Translations under genes and position numbers: made by a program
In this document: piece after piece, positions 14,884 through 23,183 of the stretch
Layout: the number at the start of each line of letters is the position of its first letter
Position numbering within the stretch: the stretch's first letter is position 1
Notes under the pieces: generated by a model
Databases searched by the model: none
The model's input: the letters and a program-made list of their open reading frames with translations, nothing else
Told to the model about the DNA's origin: nothing
Assembly (NCBI GenBank): GCA_964450305.1
Contig: CAYVFB010000034.1
Location: 1-31,510 of the forward strand
Length of the DNA: 31,510 bases
Direction of reading: 5' to 3'
From: JAAYJG01 sp964450305
GTDB lineage: Bacteria; Bacillota; Clostridia; DSM-8532

Positions 14884-15867
14884 TCATAATTTATCGAAAT
14901 CATCCACAAACTGCAAATGCGACTCCTTCTCGCCCACTACCTCTTCAAGCATCTGGGTGAAATTCTTCTGTGCCCAACAGCGCTTGCTGTTATAGTAGCG
15001 GTTTATCACCCTCCAGAACTTCTGAGGGAATTGCAGCATGCTCTTCATCACTTTCATTTCATCCCGCTCCAGCGGTTCAATCCTGCGGTATGCATCCAGA
15101 ATCAGCCTTGCTTTTTGAATATCCCAGTTGCATTTTCGCATTCTCCTGCGAAGAATATTCACGATGTCATATATTTTCAATTCCAGATTACAATAATCAA
15201 AATTGATGATGGCGGTCTTTTCTCCCTTCAGTAAAATATTCTGGTAGGAATAATCGTGATGGCATATCATACCCTCCCTGCGGGTCACCTCAACCAATTT
15301 GTTGTATTGCGAGCCCAGCAGCGTTTCAAGGCTCTTTTCACCGATAGTGTAAAAATCACTGAAATGCTCGATAAACAGATAGTCAAAACCGTTTCGTTCT
15401 TTTTCAGCTTTTCTTCTGAGCTTTCGGATATCCTCCAGTCTTTTTTTCAGGCATCCCGGCAGCTTGCCAAGACTGTTCGGAACCAGTCCTCCCCCTTTGG
15501 GGGCAAAGCCGTGTCCGGCTTTATGCATCATGGCCAGGGCTTCGGTAGCCCGAACAACATCCCGATCATCGTCAAATTCACATTCCCTGCCTTCAATCAG
15601 GTTCACCATGGTATAAATACCCTCATCAGCCTCCAGAAAAGGCTGCTTGGCATCAGTCAGGCAATAGGGATCAATCTGTGTGAAATGATGTGTTATCAAA
15701 TGTGTTTTTGCCGCATGGATGAATTGAACGCGTTCCTTCGTATATTGACATGCCTTGATGTATTTTTTTCCGGCATTGGTATCCAGAATATATCCCGCAC
15801 GATAAGGCTTAATACCCGTAATACGGATACCAAAGCCGGTTTCTATCAACCCTTTCGATTCCTGCAT
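14884..15867 (-). CDS. CotS-family spore coat protein with aminoglycoside-phosphotransferase fold
   Basis: The 327-residue protein resembles CotS/CotI/YutH coat proteins, which share the APH kinase fold. The catalytic-loop region reads ICHHDYSYQNILL (201-213), with Asp205 and Asn210 in kinase positions. The following metal-binding segment reads INFDYC (221-226), with Asn222 where most relatives have Asp, so phosphotransfer may be weakened or lost. It is probably made in the mother cell and placed in the coat. The ATG at 15867 lacks a clear ribosome binding site (only AGGATGG at a distance), so the start is less certain. A TATAAT or sigma-E/K-like CATATAAT lies upstream at 16054-16061, next to the bofA stop. 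Confidence 0.82.
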   Translation of the reverse strand: MQESKGLIETGFGIRITGIKPYRAGYILDTNAGKKYIKACQYTKERVQFIHAAKTHLITHHFTQIDPYCLTDAKQPFLEADEGIYTMVNLIEGRECEFDDDRDVVRATEALAMMHKAGHGFAPKGGGLVPNSLGKLPGCLKKRLEDIRKLRRKAEKERNGFDYLFIEHFSDFYTIGEKSLETLLGSQYNKLVEVTRREGMICHHDYSYQNILLKGEKTAIINFDYCNLELKIYDIVNILRRRMRKCNWDIQKARLILDAYRRIEPLERDEMKVMKSMLQFPQKFWRVINRYYNSKRCWAQKNFTQMLEEVVGEKESHLQFVDDFDKL

Positions 15868-15876
15868 ACACTTCTA

Positions 15877-15990
15877 CCATCCTGTCCCCAAATTCCAGGC
15901 ATGACAATACATAGGGATGTTGCTGCCACCATAGAGGGGTAGACCATCCTGTCCCAAATTGCAGGCATGACGATACCAGGGTATGCCACA
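15877..15990. repeat. imperfect direct repeat upstream of the CotS-like gene
   Basis: Two diverged copies of about 50 bases (15877-15927 and 15943-15990) begin ACCATCCTGTCCC and share CAGGCATGAC and GGGATG or GGGTATG blocks, with a 66-base period. They lie in the leader of the CotS-like gene. No coding role is seen. Confidence 0.6.
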
Positions 15991-16079
15991 GCCTGTTTTA
16001 ACAAAGCCCGGTCAGTCTGCGTGTAATTACTCGGTAAGTCTGTCTACTGAACCATTATATGCCGGGGAAATATTGATTA

Positions 16080-16343
16080 TTACAACAGGTACTTCAGGAT
16101 GATCAGCACAATGACGCCTGGAAGTCCCAGTATTCCCGCAATCAGTGCGGAGAAAACATTCAGGGAGATATGAAAGTTGATGTATTGTCCAAGAAGGTTT
16201 ATCAATAAAATGACAGCACCGCCAAGAAGAGCGTTCACCAATAGTTTCAGGGCAAACTGTACAGGTATCTTCAGCTTTTTACCCAAAGCCATGACCACCA
16301 GAATGCCTGTCACCCATGCCAGCAATATCAACAGTTTATCCAT
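16080..16343 (-). CDS. bofA: BofA family sigma-K processing inhibitor
   Basis: This 87-residue membrane protein has two to three hydrophobic helices and the typical BofA C-terminus, with LIAGILGLPGVIVLIIL. In B. subtilis BofA holds the SpoIVFB protease inactive with SpoIVFA in the outer forespore membrane and so delays pro-sigma-K processing. The ATG follows GGGGGGAC. It lies downstream of a DUF2508 gene, the same pairing as yaaL-bofA in B. subtilis. Some Clostridia have BofA without the full SpoIVFA system, so its role here may differ. Confidence 0.9.
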   Translation of the reverse strand: MDKLLILLAWVTGILVVMALGKKLKIPVQFALKLLVNALLGGAVILLINLLGQYINFHISLNVFSALIAGILGLPGVIVLIILKYLL

Positions 16344-16583
16344 TTTGTCCCCCCGTATGATTGTCCCTTATCATTGTATTCGGGCGGACGGATTTTTATC
16401 ACAGAACAGCTCGAATTAACGCTTGCACAGACGGCAGATTGGGTGTGTACCCACTGGAACGAACCTGATGACAAACCTGTTGAAGCAAGAATTCCCCCTT
16501 CAAATTGTGAAACAATGAAGTGGAGAGGTTTATGAGAATGCCCGCTGTGGGAGTAAGAGACACAGCGATAACCGTAACAGCGG

Positions 16584-16895
16584 TCAGCCGCAGTAAATAT
16601 TCTGTTTCAGCCCTATTTCCTTGGCTTTCTTTAACAGATAATTATAGCGCACCTGACAAGCTTTCATTTTATAGATGTAATAATCGATTAAGTCCGGATC
16701 CTGTGCCTGTTCAAAGTTTGAAAGGGCGCTCAGCCAGTCTTGTCGGGCCAGCTTGATGTGTTTTAATAAAACATTCTTGTCCTTTTCGGGATCCAGCTGA
16801 TCTGATTCCATCTCGTTCTCCCTGAACTGAAACAGCCTTTTCACAAGACCGTAGCCCTTCATATCCATCGGATGGTACGCCGGGTTTCCATTCAT
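16584..16895 (-). CDS. DUF2508 family protein (YaaL-like)
   Basis: The 103-residue soluble, charged, helical protein contains the family pattern LARQDWLSALSNFEQAQDPD followed by YYIYKMKACQVRYNYLLKKA. No function is established. It precedes bofA by 240 bases, as yaaL does in B. subtilis, although recR and dnaX are not here. The ATG at 16895 has AAGGGG about twelve bases upstream; an in-frame ATG at residue 10 or 12 is an alternative. Confidence 0.85.
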   Translation of the reverse strand: MNGNPAYHPMDMKGYGLVKRLFQFRENEMESDQLDPEKDKNVLLKHIKLARQDWLSALSNFEQAQDPDLIDYYIYKMKACQVRYNYLLKKAKEIGLKQNIYCG

Positions 16896-17061
16896 CCATC
16901 ACAGCCCCTTTTCAATGAAAATAGCTTAGAAACCGGCAGCCCCTGACCATGCTCGCCTGCAAACAAGGTAATGGCACAGGGTCATACCGGAATACAGAGG
17001 CAGATCAGAATCTACCGCATACTTAAGTATAATCACGAAAAGTATGATTTATACAATTATT

Positions 17062-17916
17062 TTAAGAATATTTTCCAGCACGCTGTGCAAAAACAACTCT
17101 GTCGATACCCGCCAGATCCTTGTATGACCGCACTTCCAGCCCATGCTGCTGATACAGAAGCATAACTTGTTCGGCTTGATTTATTCCCACTTCTGTAAAA
17201 ATGGCACCCCCCGGCAATAACAGCTTGTTCGCCTTTTGTGCGATGGCACGGTAAAAAAGCAGCCCGTCCTCTCCGCCATCAAGGGCCATATGGGGCTCAT
17301 AATCCCGGACACCGGGCATTAATCCCTTCAGTTGATGGTGGGGGATGTATGGGGGGTTTGATAAGAGAAGAGAATAGGTGTTATCCGGTTCCCATGCAAG
17401 AAAATCAGCCTTGAAAAAGTGAATGTGAGCCTGATGTTTACGCGCATTTTCCTGTGCAATTCGAAGCGCGTCGTCAGACAGATCCATCGCGTGAATCTCA
17501 GTATTATCCGAATAACGGGCAATACTAACCGCAATGGCACCGGAGCCGGTTCCCACCTCCAAAACACGCATCCGTTCTGCCGGATGTGCCTGAATCCATG
17601 CAAGCGCGGCTTCCACAAGCACTTCGGTATCCGCCCTTGGAATCAGGCAGTTTGCATCCACATAAAAATCCAGTGACATAAACTCCTGCTTGTTCGAAAT
17701 GTACTGAAAGGGCATGCCTGCTGCTCTTTGCCCAACGCTTTCCCTGAACTTTTCTTCCTGCCCGGTGCTCAGCTTATGTCTGGGATGGGCGTATAGCCAG
17801 GAAAACTCTTGTGATAAAACAAAAGCCAATAAAACCCCGGCTTCCCTCGCCGGGGTTTCGATGCTTTTTTCTTTCAGCGTGTGACAGGCCCATTCAAGGG
17901 CTTCCTGAACAGTCAA
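17062..17916 (-). CDS. prmC: peptide chain release factor N5-glutamine methyltransferase
   Basis: The 284-residue enzyme methylates the GGQ glutamine of release factors RF1 and RF2 using S-adenosylmethionine. It has an N-terminal helical domain with MPFQYI (68-73), then LIPRADTE (91-98, Ala where most have Pro), the SAM-binding loop LEVGTGSGAIAVS (119-131) and the catalytic NPPY (187-190). The start is TTG at 17916; an in-frame stop lies just upstream and GGGAG stands eleven bases before it, so no ATG or GTG alternative is near. A terminator-like hairpin lies inside its early codons (17829-17858). DUF1385 is upstream; prfA, its common partner, is not adjacent. Confidence 0.93.
   Translation of the reverse strand: MTVQEALEWACHTLKEKSIETPAREAGVLLAFVLSQEFSWLYAHPRHKLSTGQEEKFRESVGQRAAGMPFQYISNKQEFMSLDFYVDANCLIPRADTEVLVEAALAWIQAHPAERMRVLEVGTGSGAIAVSIARYSDNTEIHAMDLSDDALRIAQENARKHQAHIHFFKADFLAWEPDNTYSLLLSNPPYIPHHQLKGLMPGVRDYEPHMALDGGEDGLLFYRAIAQKANKLLLPGGAIFTEVGINQAEQVMLLYQQHGLEVRSYKDLAGIDRVVFAQRAGKYS
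17829..17858 (-). terminator. intrinsic-terminator-like hairpin inside prmC
   Basis: On the minus strand a perfect 10-bp stem AAACCCCGGC/GCCGGGGTTT with a seven-base loop runs into TTTTATT, at codons 20-30 of prmC. The core is the same as that of the terminator at 14087-14114. It could cause premature termination when translation of prmC is slow. Confidence 0.45.
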
Positions 17917-17949
17917 ATGGCTTCACGCTCCCGCACAGGTTGATTCATT

Positions 17950-18110
17950 TTACTGTTGAACCGGTTCTTCTGTCTTATCATTAGCAGGCTCCCGGTTTTT
18001 TGTTTATCGGCCGCTTTGGTTCTAATTTACCGATTCTTCCGGCTTTTCGTTTACTGGCTCACCCGACATTTTGCTTACCGGCTCCTCTGACTTTTCGTTT
18101 ACAGGCTCTT
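17950..18110 (-). repeat. 24-bp tail repeats of the DUF1385 gene, continuing past its stop
   Basis: Units of 24 bp encode EEPVNEKS-like octapeptides at the end of the DUF1385 protein. After the stop at 18022 related sequence goes on: first in another frame (EPKRPINKKP-like), then back in the original frame (EPANDKTEEPVQQ) to a stop at 17950-17952. The array seems to have decayed by a stop and compensating frameshifts. Confidence 0.6.
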
Positions 18111-19038
18111 CCTCTATCACCGCCTTTAATGCGGCCAGGGCAACCTCCACCTGGCTTTTGTCGGGGGGCTGCGTTGTAACTTTCTGCAGCATCAACCCGG
18201 GATAACTGATTGCCCGCAGGGGCTTGAAGCTTGATTTTGCCGCCAGCTTGAAAATCTCGTAGGCTACGCCTGCAACAAGGGGCAACAGGGCCAGACGAAT
18301 GACTATATTCATCAGAGGCGTGTTCCATCGGGCAAAAGAAAACAGAAGAATGCTGGTCAATATAACCACAAACATATACGCAGTACCGCATCTGGGGTGA
18401 AGCGTGGTATGGGAGAGGGCATTTTCCGGTGTCAGCTCTTCCATGTTTTCATAGGCATAAATGGCACTGTGCTCGGCCCCATGATACTCAAAAACCCTTT
18501 TAATCTCTTTGTTTTTTGACACCAACAGGATGTAGGTCACAAAGATAACCACACGCAGTAAACCTTCCAAAAGGTTTGCCAGGATTGAACCACCGGTGGT
18601 GGATTTATCAAAAGAAAACAACCCGGCTATCCAGTTCGGCAGCAGCATAAACAAAAGGATACCGAACACCAGGGCAATGGCCACTGAAAAGTAAAGCATT
18701 GCCTGAAAAAAGTGATCCCCGAATACTTTCTTTAAAAACTTGTCCAGCTTTGATTCTTCCTCTTCAAATTCCACTGCTTCCGCTGAGTTCATCAGAACCT
18801 TCATGCCCACGACCATGGATTCCAGCATGCCCACAGCCCCGCGAACAATCGGCAGCTTTAAAAGCCAAAACCTCTTTGCAAGGGGTACATAATCTGTGGT
18901 TTCAACAACAATCTCGCCGTTTGTCTTGCGGATTGCGGTGGCCATTTTGTTATTGCCGCGCATCATTACGCCTTCAATCAGCGCTTCTCCGCCGATATTG
19001 CACGCTCTGAGCGGCTTTTTCCAAATTTCATTGTTCAT
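18022..19038 (-). CDS. DUF1385 family membrane protein (YqhQ-like)
   Basis: This 338-residue protein carries the family motifs GGEALIEGVMMRG (16-28), HGAEHSAIYAYE (186-197) and HPRCGT (214-219), with about four hydrophobic segments between and after them. Conserved His, Glu and Cys residues suggest a metal site, but no reaction is established. The ATG at 19038 follows GGAGAGGAC; the frame continuing to 19203 runs through the promoter at 19087-19115 and is rejected. The C-terminal 28 residues are acidic EEPVNEK repeats, unusual for the family, and related sequence continues after the stop. It precedes prmC by about 105 bases, a pairing common in Clostridia. Confidence 0.9.
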   Translation of the reverse strand: MNNEIWKKPLRACNIGGEALIEGVMMRGNNKMATAIRKTNGEIVVETTDYVPLAKRFWLLKLPIVRGAVGMLESMVVGMKVLMNSAEAVEFEEEESKLDKFLKKVFGDHFFQAMLYFSVAIALVFGILLFMLLPNWIAGLFSFDKSTTGGSILANLLEGLLRVVIFVTYILLVSKNKEIKRVFEYHGAEHSAIYAYENMEELTPENALSHTTLHPRCGTAYMFVVILTSILLFSFARWNTPLMNIVIRLALLPLVAGVAYEIFKLAAKSSFKPLRAISYPGLMLQKVTTQPPDKSQVEVALAALKAVIEEEPVNEKSEEPVSKMSGEPVNEKPEESVN

Positions 19039-19086
19039 TAAAAGTCCTCTCCATCCTTGTTGAACCTGACAGCCCAACTTTATCTT

Positions 19087-19115
19087 ATTATAGCAAAGGA
19101 TGTAGTCGCATGCAA
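19087..19115 (-). promoter_or_regulatory. promoter of DUF1385-prmC
   Basis: On the minus strand TTGCAT (19110-19115) and TATAAT (19087-19092) have 17 bases between them. Transcription would start near 19080, about 41 bases before the ATG, and supports the shorter start. Confidence 0.7.
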
Positions 19116-19376
19116 TGCATTCCCGCTCAGCCCCGGGAGTGAGCGGAAGCGCGACAAACCCGCCAGTTTCGCATCTGTTAACCCACAGCAGGGGCTTAAG
19201 CAACCGAACTTCAAAGCGAATAACTCTTGTCCTGCTTTATTCTCTGCATGGGCGCTGTATGTGACATTACAGGTAAGCTTGAAATCGATAAAATTTATTT
19301 TTAAAACATGTATAAAGAACCATATACAGGTTAAACTCTTAATGACCTCACAATACATTTTGACCCCCTTTAATTT

Positions 19377-19413
19377 GGCTGGCGCACTTCTTAAAACGCC
19401 GGCCACTTTTTTT
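19377..19413 (+). terminator. rho-independent terminator without an upstream gene
   Basis: The stem GGCTGGCG/CGCCGGCC, with one wobble pair and a twelve-base loop, is followed by ACTTTTTTTG on the plus strand. No plus-strand gene lies upstream in the preceding 5 kb, as all the genes there are on minus back to 14002. Confidence 0.7.
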
Positions 19414-19676
19414 GTTTACCCTGCCTTGAATGATGATTTTTTAGCTTTCGTGAAAAGTGGTGTACTTATTTCCAAAGGCTTTAAATAAATGAATTCAAAA
19501 GCTAAACAATTCAGCCTGCATTATACGATAATATATTTGGGTAATTGAAATGATACAGAATTTTTATTCAATTTGTGGTAAAATCATTAAAAGGGTTCAT
19601 GTCCCGCCTGAAGCCGCAGGAAAAACCCATCAGCGAAATGCTGTAATCCCGTAGTGCTACATTTGGAGTGAGGTTT
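19414..19676 (+). other. upstream region and possibly structured leader of the FN3-SLH gene
   Basis: This AT-rich stretch leads to the FN3-SLH gene. From 19591 the likely leader can fold as GGGTT/AACCC enclosing CCTG/CAGG (19593-19628), then CAGC/GCTG (19631-19643). A TAAAAT at 19579-19584 may be a -10, without a good -35. I do not recognise a known riboswitch class. The gap from 19039 to 19676 contains no supported gene. Confidence 0.4.
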
Positions 19677-22592
19677 ATGAAGAAAACTCTTTACATACTG
19701 TCAATCCTGGCTATACTTGCCCTGTGTCCCATAGTTGCCTCCGCCGACTCTTTGCCCGCCCCATCGTTTGTGAACGCCATGGTATACGGCAGCGGTAATA
19801 TTCGGGTCAGCTGGGACAATACCATACAGGGTGCGGCCAGATACACCATTCAAAGGAAGACCGATTCCGGCAGCTTTAAAACGCTGTTCACCGTGGCCTC
19901 GGACATCTCTTCATGGCAGGATACGGGGATCACCAACGGCCATACCTATGTCTACAGGGTTTTTGCCTCGGGAACCAGCCCCACGGGGGATACGGCTGAA
20001 TCCTGGCCTGTGGAATATCTATGTCCAACCGGCCTCAGCCCGAAGGGAATCTCTTATTCTGAAATTGAGTTGTCCTGGACCTATCCCCCAGCCCACAGCA
20101 TTCCCGAAACCAATTACCAGACTGTGATCGAGCGCCGTTCCGAAGGTACAAACACCTGGCAGACCATCGCTACCGTTCCCGGTTCCGAAAGCACCTGGAC
20201 CGATACAGGTCTGTCCGAGGCAACCCGGTATTACTATCGTATACGCACCCTTACAGCAACCTCCGCCATCTACCTGTATTATCCGAACAACATTTCAGGT
20301 CAGTCGGCTTCGACCTTCCTGAAAGCACCTCTGAATGTAAACGCGAAAGTTATTTCTGTGGACGGTGTGGAGCTGTCATGGGAAGATGCCTCATCGATGG
20401 AAACAAACTACCGGGTTGAGAGAAGAACGGGTTACGGAACGTTTATCTCCCTGAAAACACTGCAGGGTGACGTTAAAAGTTATGTCGACAATACTGTTGT
20501 TAATGGCGAACAATATACTTACCGGGTAATCCCCGTACGCAGCTCTTTTACCGGAAGTCCAAGCAATGAGGTTATCATTCCATTTTTATTTCCTAATAAA
20601 CTGGAGATCAAACAGACCTTCGCAACCCAGATCACCCTGGCCTGGGGCTACCCTGGCGATGGCTATGTATCCCCCGATAACAGTACCGTCATGGTTGAGC
20701 GCAGAAAAGCAGGAAACCTTCTGTGGGAACAGATACATACCTGCCGGCCGGGAGATACGGAATATACCGATAACGGGCTTGAGCCCGGTATAATGTATCA
20801 TTACAGAATCCGATCCCGTTATGCGGAGGGCTTCATCACGGATTATTTTCCGAACGCACGGGGTGTTTCCGGATTTACCAAGCTGGAACTGGACACTTAC
20901 TTTTATGGTTATGCGCTGTCGGCTACTGAAATTCGTTTGGAATGGGATGAAAACGCCGCTGGAAGCAATACCATAATCCTGGAGAAACTGGGTTCTTCAG
21001 GAACCTTTGAGCCCTTGAAATCTCTCAGTCGTACCGGGTTTTATATCGACAGGGTAAACCCGGGGACCTTCCATACCTATCGAATGAAAATTGTTTCCTC
21101 ATCGGCTGAATCCGACTACAGTCCTGCCATCGATATTACCGCCGAGGTTCTGCCCCTTGTTACAAACGCAGTTGTCAAGGCCATTATTCCCGAGCGGGTC
21201 TTCATCACCTGGGAGTATGAAAAAACGCTGGAATCGGGCTTTGAAGTGTGGCGCCTGCCAGCTTCAACAGGTATTTGGCAGCTTATCGGCGTTACCGCCC
21301 GTGGTAGCCTCATGTATTCCGATGAAGATGTCATGAGCGGTGAAACCTACAGCTATCGCATCCGGGCTGTGAAAAGCAATACCATCTTCTCCCCCTTCAC
21401 ACAAATTGATCCCGTCCTTGTTTCTTTCAGTAAATCTCAGGGAGAGCTTGTTATATCCAGATCAGATGGCACTGTGTACCTGGGCTGGGATGATTTTGGC
21501 ATGGGGATGGCCGGTTGGGATGATTCCTCGAAGAAAGACCAGTATTATATCATAGAGTATAAAACCTCGGTCAATGACGTGTGGCATACCCTCGAGAAGA
21601 TTCCGAAAAGTGTCACACTTTACCGGTTCACCCCCGCACAGGGCGTTGATTATACCCTGCGCATCCGGGCTTTCAGCGAAGCTCCCGTATCTGAACGGTA
21701 CAGCTGTGAAGAGTTTTATTCCACAAAGATACCGACGACGCCAAGCCTGATGGTTCCCACCATTGTCGGCGCCAAGCGGGTTGCGCTGGTGTGGGCGGAT
21801 CTTTCAGATAACGAGGATGAATTCATCATTTACCGAAAAGACATTAATCTGGATGAAGATTTCAAGCGAATCGGGTCCATAAAGGCAAACGGAACTACCT
21901 TTGCCGACGCATCTGTCCTTCCGGGCCAGGCTTATACCTACCTGGTACGGTCAAAAAATTCTGCCGGTGAATCCTTCGTCAGCAATGAGATCCTGGTGCA
22001 AACCCCGATGGTGATGGAATTTAACGATCTGCGATCCCATTTGTGGGCCAGTGACGCCATATTGGAGCTGTCTTCCATGGGGATTATCAATGGGAACGGA
22101 AAGGGTCAATATCATCCGTCGGGAAGTGTTACAAGGGCAGAGTTCATCAAGCTGCTTACAGCAACCTTCTCTTTTCCGGAAACCCCCATAGGCAGCTTTA
22201 CGGATGTCACCCCGGAGGACTGGTTCCACCGCTGGGTGATGACGGCATACAGAAAGGGCATCATCGAACCGGATGAGAACGGTCTGATTCGGCCCAATGA
22301 ACCCATCACGCGGCAGGATATTGTTTATTATACCTGCCGTGCGGTAAAAGCCGCTCAATTCAACCTTGAGCAGCCTCCCTTGTATGTTCTTTACAAGTTT
22401 ATTGATTATGATCAGGTCGCAGGCTATGCACAGTCGGCCTTCGCTGCCATGAATTATGCCGGTATTATCAATGGAATCGGTGAAAACAGGCTGGGGCCTG
22501 TAAACCCTGCAACCCGTGCAGAAGCCGCCACTATCATCTATCGTTTACTGCAGGTGCTGGAAAATCAGGCTCAGCAGCAGGCAGCAGATTAA
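19677..22592 (+). CDS. large secreted protein with eight FN3-like modules and three SLH modules
   Basis: The 971-residue protein starts with a signal peptide (about 1-24, ending in VASADS). Eight fibronectin-III-like modules of 85-105 residues follow up to about 780, each with a W near the start and a Y-x-Y-R near the end, for example YVYRVFA, YYYRIRT, YTYRVIP and YHYRIRS. Modules 2 and 4 are closest to each other, pointing to duplication in pairs. Three SLH modules close the protein (about 785-960), with TRAEFIKLL, ITRQDIVYY and ATRAEAATI marks. It should be held on the cell wall and project outward; no catalytic domain is visible. The ATG at 19677 follows GGAGTGAGG; a GTG at 19668 is rejected. 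Confidence 0.88.
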   Translation: MKKTLYILSILAILALCPIVASADSLPAPSFVNAMVYGSGNIRVSWDNTIQGAARYTIQRKTDSGSFKTLFTVASDISSWQDTGITNGHTYVYRVFASGTSPTGDTAESWPVEYLCPTGLSPKGISYSEIELSWTYPPAHSIPETNYQTVIERRSEGTNTWQTIATVPGSESTWTDTGLSEATRYYYRIRTLTATSAIYLYYPNNISGQSASTFLKAPLNVNAKVISVDGVELSWEDASSMETNYRVERRTGYGTFISLKTLQGDVKSYVDNTVVNGEQYTYRVIPVRSSFTGSPSNEVIIPFLFPNKLEIKQTFATQITLAWGYPGDGYVSPDNSTVMVERRKAGNLLWEQIHTCRPGDTEYTDNGLEPGIMYHYRIRSRYAEGFITDYFPNARGVSGFTKLELDTYFYGYALSATEIRLEWDENAAGSNTIILEKLGSSGTFEPLKSLSRTGFYIDRVNPGTFHTYRMKIVSSSAESDYSPAIDITAEVLPLVTNAVVKAIIPERVFITWEYEKTLESGFEVWRLPASTGIWQLIGVTARGSLMYSDEDVMSGETYSYRIRAVKSNTIFSPFTQIDPVLVSFSKSQGELVISRSDGTVYLGWDDFGMGMAGWDDSSKKDQYYIIEYKTSVNDVWHTLEKIPKSVTLYRFTPAQGVDYTLRIRAFSEAPVSERYSCEEFYSTKIPTTPSLMVPTIVGAKRVALVWADLSDNEDEFIIYRKDINLDEDFKRIGSIKANGTTFADASVLPGQAYTYLVRSKNSAGESFVSNEILVQTPMVMEFNDLRSHLWASDAILELSSMGIINGNGKGQYHPSGSVTRAEFIKLLTATFSFPETPIGSFTDVTPEDWFHRWVMTAYRKGIIEPDENGLIRPNEPITRQDIVYYTCRAVKAAQFNLEQPPLYVLYKFIDYDQVAGYAQSAFAAMNYAGIINGIGENRLGPVNPATRAEAATIIYRLLQVLENQAQQQAAD

Positions 22593-22614
22593 AGGCTTCT
22601 GAAAAAACCTGACA

Positions 22615-22989
22615 CTAAAACCGGATCAGGAAAAAAATAAGCCCGCCAATGGCAAAGACCAGCGCAATAATATAGGAAATGCGAATATGATCGGTTCTTC
22701 GTTTTAGTCGTTTAATGTTTAAGAACAGTGAAACAGCGCTGAGGACCAATAATAGTACAAGCAGGTACAGAATCGGTGCCAGAAAGGTATAATTCATCGT
22801 ATCTGCGAGCTCCACCGCCAAAAGCCTGTCAAAAAATGTTTTTTCCCTTGGCTGAGCTTTCTGAAACAGCAGAACGGTGGCGAATAGGATGAGCCACACC
22901 AAAACGCCGGATACCTCCAGCCATGAGCTGATGAAATCCTTTTTTTGTCTTCTGTCCTTTTTGTAGATAATCGGCCTGTTGCTGTACAT
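22615..22989 (-). CDS. small three-helix membrane protein of unknown function
   Basis: The 124-residue protein has a basic N-terminus (about 1-20, rich in Lys and Arg) and three hydrophobic helices at about 26-43, 68-90 and 103-122, the last reaching the C-terminus. I recognise no family. The ATG at 22989 has GGGGTG upstream at suitable spacing. It converges on the FN3-SLH gene with 22 bases between stop codons and no obvious terminator there. The basic N-terminus should stay in the cytoplasm. Confidence 0.65.
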   Translation of the reverse strand: MYSNRPIIYKKDRRQKKDFISSWLEVSGVLVWLILFATVLLFQKAQPREKTFFDRLLAVELADTMNYTFLAPILYLLVLLLVLSAVSLFLNIKRLKRRTDHIRISYIIALVFAIGGLIFFLIRF

Positions 22990-23183
22990 TGGTTTTCACC
23001 CCATTTGGGTTCTTATTGTTTCTTGCGATCCGAGTTTCGTGGTTCTTGTTTGGAAGCCCGGCAAAACAGCGGTAATACTGCCAGGCAGCACAAAGCTCCA
23101 TCCTGTTTTCAGTGTATCATATTTCTGAGGATGGATACAATAGGCGCCCCATCCAATCACAGGTATACAGGCTTAAGGCACTG
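22990..23183. other. intergenic region between divergent small membrane gene and glgB
   Basis: No gene is supported. The minus-side promoter for the small membrane gene is not clear. The glgB promoter follows at 23184-23212. Confidence 0.4.

Larger units (their letters stand above)
19066..19413 (+). ncRNA. candidate orphan transcript (promoter to terminator, no gene)
   Basis: On the plus strand CTGACA (19066-19071) and TATAGC (19089-19094), 17 bases apart, form a weak promoter that overlaps the opposite DUF1385 promoter. A clear terminator follows at 19377-19413. The intervening 300 bases contain a 7-bp CCGCTCA/TGAGCGG hairpin (19123-19146) and no frame with a ribosome binding site that ends before the terminator. 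I recognise no known RNA family. The boundaries are inferred. Confidence 0.3.

Noticed and set aside
16344..16583. Open plus-strand reading frame without a start codon between bofA and DUF2508
   Set aside because: No start codon, no ribosome binding site and no recognisable family; it overlaps the bofA ribosome binding site region.
16896..17061. Hairpin with CCCTG/CAGGG arms and an ATACTTAAGTAT palindrome, considered as SRP RNA because of the nearby bofA synteny
   Set aside because: The conserved SRP RNA tetraloop and internal-loop sequences are missing.
19057..19488. 143-codon plus-strand frame upstream of the FN3-SLH gene
   Set aside because: It opens with TTG without a ribosome binding site, spans the DUF1385 promoter, and runs through a strong plus-strand terminator. 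I recognise no family.
19591..19676. Known riboswitch (cyclic di-GMP, cyclic di-AMP, cobalamin, TPP)
   Set aside because: The conserved core sequences of these classes are not present.
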